Under the pieces are notes generated by a model, which did not search any database, had not been told where the DNA came from, and was given only the letters and a program-made list of their open reading frames with translations. A program made the translations under genes and the position numbers. From the IMG/VR virus record IMGVR_UViG_3300025052_000105, positions 1 to 28,259 of that record: 28,259 nucleotides of DNA. One strand, written 5' to 3'. The stretch comes from a virus. How positions within the stretch are numbered: the stretch's first letter is position 1; the number at the start of each line of letters is the position of its first letter. This document shows, piece by piece, positions 1 through 7,636 of the stretch.

Positions 1-255
1 TCAAATTGGAAATCTTATGTAGGATCGAGCAAACATCTATGTGAGGATATAAAAAAGATTGGTAAGAATAATTTTTCTTTTAAAATCTTAGCAGAATTTA
101 AGAATAAAAGAAGTCTACGATACTATGAATGTTACTATCAAATAAAATACAATGTATTAACTGCTACTCTAAAGGGAACAGAGGAAGCCGCCTTCTATAA
201 TAATTATGTAGGCGGTAAATTTTTTAGACCTGTTCAACACTATGATGAATGTTAA
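1..255 (+). CDS. SegE-like GIY-YIG endonuclease, C-terminal part (5' end outside window)
   Basis: The first reading frame is open from base 1 to a TAA at 253-255, giving 84 residues with no start in view. The text NWKSYVGSSKHL, then IKKIGKNNFSFKIL, then LRYYECYYQ and FYNNYVGGKF follows the layout of the SegE-like GIY-YIG family (freestanding phage homing nucleases), in which a 'W-x-x-Y-x-G/S-S-S' block precedes a 'K-x-G-K-x-N-F' block and a Y-Y-E motif. The GIY-YIG core tyrosines and arginine would lie before base 1, so activity cannot be judged. Such enzymes cut DNA and spread themselves between phages. The next gene starts inside its last codons (14-base overlap). Confidence 0.7.
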   Translation, partial: SNWKSYVGSSKHLCEDIKKIGKNNFSFKILAEFKNKRSLRYYECYYQIKYNVLTATLKGTEEAAFYNNYVGGKFFRPVQHYDEC

Positions 256-559
256 AGTATCAGCACGTTCTATCTACGATTCCACAGATAAAAATCCTCA
301 CAGAAGTTTATATGTAGCTGTTATAGTACAAGCTTTATTAGATGCTTCAAAGCCTAAAGAAGAACGTGAGTCTAATGAATCTAAAGAAATAAGAAACGAA
401 GCTCACTCTTGGTTCTTTTGTTCCTGCCAAGACTTTGATACTATCTGCGAGTATGCTGGCTTTGAATCAACAGAAATTAGAAAGTTTGCTTTTGAGATTA
501 TTAATTCAGGAGAATCTGAAGATGGAAAAAGAACAACTATTAGCTCCCTCATCTACTGA
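242..559 (+). CDS. Small conserved-type phage protein of unknown function
   Basis: A 105-residue protein begins at ATG 242 (a second ATG follows directly at 245) and ends at TGA 557-559. There is no clear Shine-Dalgarno site, so translation is probably coupled to the nuclease gene it overlaps. The central part, with EAHSWFFCS followed by DFDTICEYAGFESTEIRKFA, resembles a small helical protein common in phages (a W-F/L-x-S block followed by an 'F-x-x-I/V-C-x-x-x-G-x-x-x-x-x-V/I-R' block). I know no function for that group. The C-terminus overlaps the following DUF3310 gene by 38 bases. Confidence 0.6.
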   Translation: MMNVKVSARSIYDSTDKNPHRSLYVAVIVQALLDASKPKEERESNESKEIRNEAHSWFFCSCQDFDTICEYAGFESTEIRKFAFEIINSGESEDGKRTTISSLIY

Positions 560-818
560 TCCACTAGATAAACAAGTAGGAGGATCACACTATAAAAGTT
601 GTGGCATTCAACCTGTAGAATATATTTATGCAAATGATTTAAATTACTTTGAAGGAAATATTATTAAATATATAACTAGACATAGAACAAAAGGAGAGGG
701 TAGAAAAGATATTGAGAAAGTTATACATTATGCAGAATTAATATTACAATTAGAATACGAGGAAGTAGATAATAAAATGCTTCGTGATCTTATAAGTGAA
801 AGGGGAAGGCATGTTTAA
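522..818 (+). CDS. DUF3310 family protein
   Basis: A 98-residue protein. ATG 522 is chosen because AGGAGA at 508-513 lies 8 bases upstream; the longer frame from 435 has no such site. The sequence KQVGGSHYKSCGIQPVEYI, then NYFEGNIIKYITRH and GRKDIEKVIHYAELIL is the diagnostic pattern of DUF3310, a small phage family often labelled 'nucleotide kinase' without firm biochemical support. It usually sits near DNA-metabolism genes, as here, where its end overlaps the ribonucleotide reductase start by 8 bases. A role in nucleotide supply is inference only. Confidence 0.88.
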   Translation: MEKEQLLAPSSTDPLDKQVGGSHYKSCGIQPVEYIYANDLNYFEGNIIKYITRHRTKGEGRKDIEKVIHYAELILQLEYEEVDNKMLRDLISERGRHV

Positions 819-2487
819 ATCCAATAGGAATCCACAATTTAGATCCAAGTTTAGTGAGGATATATTCTATAATAAGTATTCTCATGAAGGTGCAGAAACA
901 TTTCATGAGTTGGCTTGTACATTGGTTGAGGATGTATGTCAAAATTATTTAACCAAGGATGAGAAAGAAGAATTAATAGATCACATATCTAATCTACGAT
1001 TCCTACCCGGAGGTAGGTATCTTTATTATGCTGGCAGAGAAAAGAAATTCTTTAACAATTGCTATTTATTAAAAGCTGAAGAAGATACCAGAGAAGACTG
1101 GGCTAATCTTTCTTGGAAATCAGAATCCTGTTTGATGACTGGGGGAGGTATTGGTGTAGACTATTCCACATACAGATCAGAGGGGCAGTCTTTAAAAGGG
1201 ACAGGGGGAGTTTCCTCTGGACCTATTCCTAAAATGGAAATGATTAATTCTATTGGACAAAAAGTTATACAAGGTGGTAGTCGAAGATCAGCTATCTATG
1301 CATCTCTGAATTGGAAACACGATGATATAGATAAATTTCTTACAGCCAAGAATTGGTCTGACATGCCAGTAGGAAGCACTGGTAAAACATTATTTGATAT
1401 TAAATTAGAAGACTTTAATTTCCCAGCGCCTCTTGATATGACAAACATATCTGTAAATTATGATACTGAATGGTTACTAAATTATTGGGAAACAGGAGAT
1501 ATAGGAGATGTCTTTAGGAATAATCTTAGTCAGGCTCTTAGAACAGGAGAACCAGGATTCTCGTTCAACTTCTTTGAGAAAGAAAACGAAACCCTTCGCA
1601 ATGCCTGTACTGAAGTTACTAGTGAAGATGATAGTGATGTGTGTAATCTTGGTAGTCTTAATTTTGCTAGGATCGAAAGTCTAAATCAGTTACAAGAAGT
1701 TGTACAACTAGCAACAAAGTTTCTTTTATGTGGGACAACCAGAGCCGAACTACCCTATCCTAAAATTTATCAGGTACGAGAAACCAATAGGCGGCTAGGT
1801 CTAGGCCTGATGGGATTACATGAATGGCTTATTGAACGTGGACATAAGTATCAAACTACTCCTGAATTACACAGATGGTTAAAGGTATACGAAGCCGAAT
1901 CAGATAAAACTGCTAGAGAGTTTGCTGATAAGTTATCTTTATCAAGACCAGTAGCAGTACGGGCGATTGCTCCTACTGGTACTATAGGTATTCTTGCAGG
2001 AACTTCCACCGGAGTAGAGCCTATCTTTGCAGTAGCCTATAAGAGACGATACCTTAAGAATAAAAGATGGCATCATCAGTATGTGGTGGATAGTGCGGCC
2101 CAAGAAATGATTGACATTTATAATGTAGATCCTAATAAAATTGAATCTGCCCTTGATCTAGCAACTGACTATGAAAGAAGGTTAAGCTTCCAAGCCAATG
2201 TACAAGAGTATGTAGACATGTCAATATCCAGCACCATTAATCTTCCAGAGTGGGGAACAGAACATAATAATGAAGACCTTGTTATTCCTTTTGCTAAGAC
2301 ACTGGCTAAATACTCTCATAGATTAAGAGGCTTTACCTGTTATCCTGATGGCTGTAGAGGAGGACAACCCCTTACCGTAGTTCCTTATACAGAAGCGATA
2401 GATAAATTAGGTGAGGAGTTTGAAGATAATATACAACCCCATGACATTTGTGAAATTAGTGGGGCAGGTGGAGTTTGTGGAGTTTAA
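811..2487 (+). CDS. nrdJ: Class II (adenosylcobalamin-dependent) ribonucleotide reductase
   Basis: This 558-residue enzyme reduces ribonucleotides to deoxyribonucleotides for phage DNA synthesis. ATG 811 is preferred over GTG 796 because AGGGGAAGG at 801-809 is just upstream. Seen: active-site NACTE at residues 264-268 (radical Cys266, Glu268); the redox cysteine pair Cys84 (FFNNCYLL) and Cys278 (DVCNLGSLNF); the phosphate-binding APTGTIGILAGTSTGVEP block near 387-404; and a C-terminal cysteine pair at 547 and 556 that could serve as the reducing shuttle. There is no ATP-cone, no C-terminal Tyr-Tyr pair and no small-subunit gene, which favours class II using B12 over class I. I see no cobalamin riboswitch. 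The gene is short for the family, as is common in phages. Confidence 0.92.
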   Translation: MFKSNRNPQFRSKFSEDIFYNKYSHEGAETFHELACTLVEDVCQNYLTKDEKEELIDHISNLRFLPGGRYLYYAGREKKFFNNCYLLKAEEDTREDWANLSWKSESCLMTGGGIGVDYSTYRSEGQSLKGTGGVSSGPIPKMEMINSIGQKVIQGGSRRSAIYASLNWKHDDIDKFLTAKNWSDMPVGSTGKTLFDIKLEDFNFPAPLDMTNISVNYDTEWLLNYWETGDIGDVFRNNLSQALRTGEPGFSFNFFEKENETLRNACTEVTSEDDSDVCNLGSLNFARIESLNQLQEVVQLATKFLLCGTTRAELPYPKIYQVRETNRRLGLGLMGLHEWLIERGHKYQTTPELHRWLKVYEAESDKTAREFADKLSLSRPVAVRAIAPTGTIGILAGTSTGVEPIFAVAYKRRYLKNKRWHHQYVVDSAAQEMIDIYNVDPNKIESALDLATDYERRLSFQANVQEYVDMSISSTINLPEWGTEHNNEDLVIPFAKTLAKYSHRLRGFTCYPDGCRGGQPLTVVPYTEAIDKLGEEFEDNIQPHDICEISGAGGVCGV

Positions 2488-2489
2488 GC

Positions 2490-2518
2490 TTGACAAGATG
2501 TATTTTATATACTATAAT
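2490..2518 (+). promoter_or_regulatory. Consensus sigma-70 promoter
   Basis: TTGACA at 2490-2495 and TATAAT at 2513-2518 match both hexamer consensus sequences exactly with a 17-base spacer. It lies in the only sizeable gap of the left arm (2488-2542), just after the reductase stop and before the glycosyltransferase ATG at 2543, with AAGGA at 2528-2532 as the ribosome site. It would let the host housekeeping polymerase transcribe the surface-sugar, lysis and KdsA genes separately from the reductase group. Confidence 0.82.
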
Positions 2519-2542
2519 ATATATATAAGGATAAAATAAATT

Positions 2543-3313
2543 ATGAAAAGAACTGAAAAAATAAATACTATTTTTATAGGATATGATCCTAGAGAAAAGA
2601 CAGCAGCCACTGTTCTAGAGTTTTTAATAAGAGAGAACTCTCCCAAACCAATTAATGTTAAGCTCTTAAGGAAAGATATCCTAGAGCAAATGGGATTGTA
2701 TTATAGAAAACATTCTACTGTAAATGAACAGGATATTGATTCGATAGATATGAGGCCATTCTCTACAGAATTTAGTTTCAGTAGGTTCTTGGTGCCAGCA
2801 CTTATGATGTACGAGGGCTGGGCCTTATATATGGACTGTGATATGTATTTGAGAACAGATATCAATGAACTCTTTGAAGAATATAACAATGACTTTTATC
2901 CAGTCTATTGTGTTAAGCATGATTATAATCCTGCCGATGCCTATAAAATGGATGGCAAGCAACAAACCAAATATCCTAGAAAGAACTGGTCTAGCTTTAT
3001 ACTTTGGAATTGTGGTCATGAGTTAAATAGAAAGCTCACACCTAAAGAAGTTAATACTCAGCCTGGATCTTTTCTTCATCAGTTTCAATGGCTTCCTGAT
3101 AAGGACAGTGCCTTGGGTACTATTCATGAGGAATGGAACTGGCTTGATGGTCACTCTGATGAGGAGATTAAACCAAAGAATGTTCACTTTACTACAGGTG
3201 GTCCTTGGTTTAGAGGCTGGAAACCTACCCGTGCTGCTGATGGTCTTTATGCTTCTGAATGGAATCAGGATTATTCTTTCTTACTATTGAGGGATAAAGT
3301 AGATGCCATATAA
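2543..3313 (+). CDS. Glycosyltransferase, GT8-like
   Basis: A 256-residue cytoplasmic protein with no signal peptide. Seen: an N-terminal strand INTIFIGYDPRE, the segment FSFSRFLVPALMMYEGWALY leading into DCD at residues 98-100 (the DxD motif that binds the metal and nucleotide-sugar phosphates), and HFTTGGPWF near the C-terminus, which resembles the acceptor-side histidine motif of GT-A enzymes. These match GT8-like and phage-encoded transferases of LPS sugars. The donor and acceptor cannot be read from sequence. It is the first gene after the consensus promoter and overlaps the next gene by 11 bases. With KdsA and the methyltransferases nearby, a role in host or phage surface glycan is the best guess. 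Confidence 0.85.
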   Translation: MKRTEKINTIFIGYDPREKTAATVLEFLIRENSPKPINVKLLRKDILEQMGLYYRKHSTVNEQDIDSIDMRPFSTEFSFSRFLVPALMMYEGWALYMDCDMYLRTDINELFEEYNNDFYPVYCVKHDYNPADAYKMDGKQQTKYPRKNWSSFILWNCGHELNRKLTPKEVNTQPGSFLHQFQWLPDKDSALGTIHEEWNWLDGHSDEEIKPKNVHFTTGGPWFRGWKPTRAADGLYASEWNQDYSFLLLRDKVDAI

Positions 3314-5681
3314 AGTAGTTACCGCCTTTAATGAAACCTTGCTACAACAAGGGACAATAAATCTATTAAATGAATTTAAAGACAATTGGGAATCTAGTAT
3401 AGATATACATTGCTATTATTATGATATAGATTTAAAAAATTATTCCCTACCTAAAGCTTCTAATATTTATTATCATAATCTTCTAGAGATACTAGAATAT
3501 AAAGAGTTCCTAGAAAATTTTTCCAAACACGATGGGACCGAAGATGGAACTATCATCTACAACGATGTCTTAAATCCATTAAAATTTATTCCAAAAGTTA
3601 TGGCTATATCAGAATGTGCCTTTAACTATACCGGGGGATGGTTGTTATGGCTTGATCCTTATATTATTAATCGTAAACCAATATCTGAAAAAGAGATAGC
3701 CTCTCTGTTCCCTGAATCTAATGCTATAGATTTGTTAATCTTAGAAGATAAATATTATTTTCATGCTCTTAATCTTGATCGTCAAACTCCTATTGATTTA
3801 CTAGGAGATTTAAGGGGAGCTTTTATTTCAGGAGAGTTTTTAAATTATAGAGAGTGGCATGATGTATTTATATTTAATAGGCTACGAACTATCTATGAAG
3901 CACATGGTATGGTCACACATACAATTACCGAAGAAGGTTCTCCCATATCCAATCTCATAGTAGATTTAAATGACCGTAAGAATTTAGGAGTTAGGGATAG
4001 CTCTGGGAATAGGATCATCCAGCTTTCAGATACAGAGACATCTCCAGATATCCTTCCCAATAGGTACAGGCAGCTTGCTGATATCGTTCGTTTCTATAAA
4101 CCTAAAACTATTCTAGAAACTGGAACTTGGAACGGTGGCCGTGCTATTGAGATGGCATTAGCATCCTTTGAACATAATGATTCAGTTCATTACATAGGCT
4201 ATGATCTCTTTGAAGATGCATCTGTAGAAACAGACCATGAAGAGTTCAATGTTAAACCTCACAATACCTTGGAAGCTGTTAATAAAAGATTTGAAGAGTT
4301 TACAGAACATGTAAAAGATAATGACAACAAAACATTTACATTTGAACTTACCAAAGGTAATGTTAGAGAAACCCTAGAAAAGATTTTAAAGACAGAAGTA
4401 ATAAGTGAAGTTGATTTTGCTTTGATAGGAAGTGGTAACAGTAAAGAAACTGTTGAGTGTGAATATAATACTCTAAAGAATGTAGATGTTGTAGTTGCTG
4501 ATCACTTCTTTACAGAGGAGGAAGAGGAAGAAGGCATTCCTCCTGAACGATATCAAGGAGTTAAGCATGTCTTTGATAAAGTAAAAATAAGAAAGGTAGA
4601 CGCCCAGGAAATAACAGAAGATGGCTGGACTAATTTTGACGAGAAAGCTACAACAAGAAAATACATACTACCTTCCGGTGATAGAGTTGCTGGCGGTGGT
4701 AATACTCACCTTGTAGTTTTTCTTCACAATCCAGATGTAGAAGATATTCCTGATGATTTAAAACGAGTACCTATAATTGTACACCCCAGAGATAGTGTTC
4801 CAAAAGATTATATTCAAAATAATATAAAATCAAACCTTACTTTGATAGATCCTAAACGATGGGTACAAAGACACGCCACACATAAAGATGTAGGAGTTAT
4901 TATTTCTGCTGGTCCTTATTTAGATTATCAAGAACTTAAAGACTTTATTAAAGATACTCCTAATGTAAAAACGATGGCTGTTAAACATGCCTATCCTACC
5001 TTATTAGAAAATAATATCAAACCTTGGGGCTGTGTAGTCTTAGACCCCCGTCCCATCACAGGAGTTTCCACCCACAATATTGTAAGAAAAGATTTATTTA
5101 AAACAATAGACCCTGATACTAGATTTTTTGTAGCATCCATGACTGATCCTTCAGTAACTAATTTTCTCATTGCTAATGAAGCAAAGATATGGGGATGGCA
5201 TGCCTTCACAGATTCTCTTCGTAATGAAGGTGATCAGGGTAAACAGATTATAAATCAACAGGTAAAGATATCAGAGGAGTTAGGCATTCCTCAAGGCTCT
5301 ACGTTAATTACTGGTGGTACTTGTGCAGCCATGAGGTCTATAGGTATCATGCATACAATGGGCTTTAGAGATATCCATCTCTTTGGTTTTGATTCTTGCA
5401 GAGAAGAACCTACCAAGGAAGAGCAGACTGAAACAACTGGCGATATAGAAGGAGGAGAGACTCCCAAACCCAAATATATCCAGGTTAATGTTAAAGACAA
5501 AGCCTACTGGACTACAGGAGAGCTTCTGGCAATGGCACAAGATTGTGAAAAAGTTTTTGCAGATGAAGCTCTTCAAGGTGTTCTTTCCTTTCATGGAAAG
5601 GATACAATGGTTGCTGATCTGTGGGAAATAAATAAGAAGAATGTTAAGGAGCCAGAGTTTAATGAATACTACAACGAATGA
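3303..5681 (+). CDS. Three-domain fusion: GT-like, SAM methyltransferase-like, MptE/DUF115-like
   Basis: A 792-residue protein. Residues about 1-225 resemble a glycosyltransferase fold (start YKVVTAFNETLL, later GGWLLWLDPYI at 111-121), but the expected DxD is D-P-Y, so this domain may be inactive. Residues about 250-400 resemble a class I methyltransferase (motif I LETGTWNGG at 271-279, acidic GYDLF at 299-303); the usual 'IDGGH' segment reads IGSGNS at 375-380. Residues about 500-770 match the DUF115/MptE-like family (ISAGPYLDY at 534-542, WGWHAFTDS at 630-638, TGGTCAAMRSIG at 670-681, LFGFDSC at 693-699), known for 6-hydroxymethylpterin diphosphokinase-type and Maf-type sugar transfer proteins. 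The enzyme's reaction is unknown; a surface-glycan role is inferred from neighbours. Confidence 0.8.
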   Translation: MPYKVVTAFNETLLQQGTINLLNEFKDNWESSIDIHCYYYDIDLKNYSLPKASNIYYHNLLEILEYKEFLENFSKHDGTEDGTIIYNDVLNPLKFIPKVMAISECAFNYTGGWLLWLDPYIINRKPISEKEIASLFPESNAIDLLILEDKYYFHALNLDRQTPIDLLGDLRGAFISGEFLNYREWHDVFIFNRLRTIYEAHGMVTHTITEEGSPISNLIVDLNDRKNLGVRDSSGNRIIQLSDTETSPDILPNRYRQLADIVRFYKPKTILETGTWNGGRAIEMALASFEHNDSVHYIGYDLFEDASVETDHEEFNVKPHNTLEAVNKRFEEFTEHVKDNDNKTFTFELTKGNVRETLEKILKTEVISEVDFALIGSGNSKETVECEYNTLKNVDVVVADHFFTEEEEEEGIPPERYQGVKHVFDKVKIRKVDAQEITEDGWTNFDEKATTRKYILPSGDRVAGGGNTHLVVFLHNPDVEDIPDDLKRVPIIVHPRDSVPKDYIQNNIKSNLTLIDPKRWVQRHATHKDVGVIISAGPYLDYQELKDFIKDTPNVKTMAVKHAYPTLLENNIKPWGCVVLDPRPITGVSTHNIVRKDLFKTIDPDTRFFVASMTDPSVTNFLIANEAKIWGWHAFTDSLRNEGDQGKQIINQQVKISEELGIPQGSTLITGGTCAAMRSIGIMHTMGFRDIHLFGFDSCREEPTKEEQTETTGDIEGGETPKPKYIQVNVKDKAYWTTGELLAMAQDCEKVFADEALQGVLSFHGKDTMVADLWEINKKNVKEPEFNEYYNE

Positions 5682-6378
5682 ACTTCTAAGAAAAGAAATT
5701 GAAGTAGATAATACTCTTCATAGAAAGAATCCTTCTGATAAATATACAGAGTTATTAGATGAGTATAGACGTTTACATTGTCAAGCAGAGAATATGTTTA
5801 ATGGCCGTAGCTTGGTTAAATTTGTAGATGTTATAAAAAGTTTTTTAGATAACAGAGATTCTAAGACTCTTCTAGACTATGGGTGTGGTAAAGGATTTCT
5901 TTATACAGATAAATTTAATACAGTAACAGAAGAAATAGATAAACCATTGCCGGAATTATGGGAGCTTGAAGACTATTATTTATTTGATCCTGGTTATCCA
6001 GAGCATGAAAAGCTTCCCTCTGGAAAGTTCGATGCAGTTATTTGTACTGATGTTCTGGAACACTTACCCGAATCAGATTTAATGTGGGTCATAGATGAGA
6101 TCTTATCTTACGCAGATAAGATGGTCTTTATAAATGTTGCCTGTCTGAAAGCATTAAAGATTTTATCTAGTGGTGAGAATGCACACATATCAGTCTTCCA
6201 TTATTTTGATTGGTTAGAACTTATGGCAGCAAGGTTAATGCATTTCAAGCATTTATCTTTGTATGCCTTCTTTGACATGTATGATGGAAACAATACGGTC
6301 GTTGAGAAAGGATTCAAAATGGTCTTTAGTGGTGATGATTTAAAGGCAATAGAATTACAGCCAAGGGAGAAAGAATAA
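5662..6378 (+). CDS. SAM-dependent methyltransferase (class I)
   Basis: A 238-residue protein. ATG 5662 is chosen over ATG 5641 because AAGGAG at 5646-5651 lies 10 bases upstream; this gives a 19-base overlap plus shared end with the fusion gene. Motif I LDYGCGKG is at residues 71-78, and FDAVICTDVLEHL at about 123-135 is the typical motif IV with downstream 'EHL' seen in Methyltransf_23-type enzymes. The substrate is unknown; in this gene order a sugar or lipid-linked glycan is plausible. The C-terminal third carries an aromatic stretch (HYFDWLELMAARLMHF) that is not diagnostic. The stop overlaps the holin start as TAATG at 6376-6380. Confidence 0.83.
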   Translation: MNTTTNELLRKEIEVDNTLHRKNPSDKYTELLDEYRRLHCQAENMFNGRSLVKFVDVIKSFLDNRDSKTLLDYGCGKGFLYTDKFNTVTEEIDKPLPELWELEDYYLFDPGYPEHEKLPSGKFDAVICTDVLEHLPESDLMWVIDEILSYADKMVFINVACLKALKILSSGENAHISVFHYFDWLELMAARLMHFKHLSLYAFFDMYDGNNTVVEKGFKMVFSGDDLKAIELQPREKE

Positions 6379-6782
6379 TGTTAGGGATAGTAGAATCAGT
6401 AGTAGGTGTAGCAGGAAAGGTTCTTGATAAGTTTGTAGAAGATAAAGATCTTAAACGAAAGCTTGAAACAGAACTAAAGTCACAGATTATCTCTCTTGAT
6501 CTGGCACAAGCACAAACAAACCTGGAGCAAGCTAAACATTCCAGTGTGTTTATAGCTGGGGCTAGACCAGCCATCATGTGGATATGTGCCTTTGGTCTGG
6601 GTTGGCAGTTTGTCTTTCAACCAGTAACCCTCTGGTTGTTTGCAGCCTTTGATTCTAATATAGTATTACCAATGTTAGAAACAGAAGGACTGATGCCGTT
6701 AACGCTTTCTCTTCTGGGTCTAGGTTCCATGAGATCCTTTGAGAAGTACAAGGGTATTCAAAGAAATAATATGAAGAGATGA
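6378..6782 (+). CDS. Holin of the 3-TM (gene transfer agent) type
   Basis: A 134-residue protein. The N-terminal half (about 1-52) is amphipathic and charged (LKRKLETELKSQI, then DLAQAQTNLEQAK). It is followed by VFIAGARPAIMWICAFGLGW at 57-76, a second hydrophobic stretch at about 77-91, and a third at 97-118 (VLPMLETEGLMPLTLSLLGL region). The 'AGARPAIMW' block followed by a C-terminal 'LGSMRSFEK' is the signature of the GTA_holin_3TM family, which forms holes in the inner membrane for lysis. It is coupled to the methyltransferase by TAATG, and its TGA overlaps a possible microprotein ATG as ATGA. Confidence 0.87.
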   Translation: MLGIVESVVGVAGKVLDKFVEDKDLKRKLETELKSQIISLDLAQAQTNLEQAKHSSVFIAGARPAIMWICAFGLGWQFVFQPVTLWLFAAFDSNIVLPMLETEGLMPLTLSLLGLGSMRSFEKYKGIQRNNMKR

Positions 6783-6877
6783 TTAAAAAATTCTTAGTTT
6801 GGTTAACTAAAAAGCTTGAAGGAAAACCAGAACTTCAATACTTATCAGGTAAAGGACATGATAAAACTAACAGATAA
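6779..6877 (+). CDS. Possible 32-residue microprotein
   Basis: ATG 6779 overlaps the holin TGA as ATGA, a common coupling form, and the frame runs to TAA 6875-6877. The product begins MIKKFLVWLTKKLEGK and is basic, with a short hydrophobic patch followed by charged residues. It overlaps the start of the Fe-S carrier gene. No proper Shine-Dalgarno spacing is present (AAGAG abuts the ATG), so expression would rely on reinitiation. I do not recognise it, and a chance frame is possible. Confidence 0.35.
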   Translation: MIKKFLVWLTKKLEGKPELQYLSGKGHDKTNR

Positions 6878-7196
6878 TGCTGACATACACTTATCTTCTA
6901 TTATAGTAGATAAGAATATCCCTGCTATTAAGTTATCTATTAATAGCGGAGGGTGTTCTGGATTTAACTATGACTGGCAGTTAGTATCTGAAGAAGAGTT
7001 AATAAACTTTACAGATGATTTCACTATGGATTTAGATACTGGTAAACTTATCATAGATAATCTTTCTCTTATGTATTTAACAGGAACAGTAGTTGATTAT
7101 AAGAAAGATATTTTTGGACAAAGACTAATGATAGAAAATCCAAATGTTAATTCCATGTGTGGATGCGGAGAAAGTTTCTCTGTGAAAGATACTTAA
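6858..7196 (+). CDS. A-type iron-sulfur cluster carrier (HesB/IscA/ErpA family)
   Basis: A 112-residue protein, the usual family length. ATG 6858 fits because the family typically begins with 'I-x-L-T-x-x-A', read here as MIKLTDNADIHL. An upstream TTG frame (6816) would add 14 unrelated residues. Seen: GGCSGFNY with Cys33 and MCGCGESF with Cys101 and Cys103, the three conserved ligands for a [2Fe-2S] or [4Fe-4S] cluster. Such proteins pass clusters to client enzymes in the cytoplasm. The AAAGGA at 6851-6856 is very close to the ATG, so initiation may be weak. It lies 2 bases before the terminase small subunit gene. The phage client is unknown. Confidence 0.9.
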   Translation: MIKLTDNADIHLSSIIVDKNIPAIKLSINSGGCSGFNYDWQLVSEEELINFTDDFTMDLDTGKLIIDNLSLMYLTGTVVDYKKDIFGQRLMIENPNVNSMCGCGESFSVKDT

Positions 7197-7198
7197 TT

Positions 7199-7636
7199 AT
7201 GCTTAATGATAAACAAGAAAAGTTTGCTCAATCTTATATCCTACACAGGAACGCTACCGAAGCAGCAAAGGCAGCAGGGTATGCGGCAGCATCTGCTTAT
7301 AATCAAGGATACCGCCTACTACAATCAGATGAAATAACTGAACGTATTAGAGAACTAGAGAATGAACTTGAAACACAAGTCAATGTGATTGAGGAACTTG
7401 AAAATCAGTATTCTTTTGCCAAGGCGAACGGACACACCAACAGTGCTATCAAAGCTCTGGAACTTTTATCTAGGGTCAGAGGTGCCAACACAGATGTCCA
7501 TACCAACATGGATGAGGAGACATTGGAGAGTGCTATTATAGGATGCTTGAATGTTCTGGGAGAAGAAAGAGTTTCTGCGTTGTTAGTGAAGTGTGACTTC
7601 TATGAAGAGGAAGAGGAAGATGATAGTCCAAGTTAG
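7199..7636 (+). CDS. terS: Terminase small subunit (Terminase_2-like)
   Basis: A 145-residue protein; ATG 7199 gives a start matching the family, whereas the longer frame from 7157 reads through the Fe-S carrier. The N-terminus LNDKQEKFAQSYI, then NATEAAKAAGY and AYNQGYRLLQSDEITERI is the classical helix-turn-helix DNA-recognition domain of Terminase_2, which selects phage DNA for packaging. Residues about 58-75 (LENELETQVNVIEELENQ) look coiled-coil, suited to ring assembly, and the C-terminus is strongly acidic (FYEEEEEDD). The large ATPase subunit, usually adjacent, is not in this window. Confidence 0.82.
   Translation: MLNDKQEKFAQSYILHRNATEAAKAAGYAAASAYNQGYRLLQSDEITERIRELENELETQVNVIEELENQYSFAKANGHTNSAIKALELLSRVRGANTDVHTNMDEETLESAIIGCLNVLGEERVSALLVKCDFYEEEEEDDSPS

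Noticed and set aside
796-811. GTG 796 as the reductase start
   Set aside because: ATG 811 has the AGGGGAAGG site directly upstream; the extra five residues would come from that site itself.
780-830. Cobalamin riboswitch before the class II reductase
   Set aside because: The reductase overlaps the DUF3310 gene, leaving no room for a leader, and no B12-box is visible.
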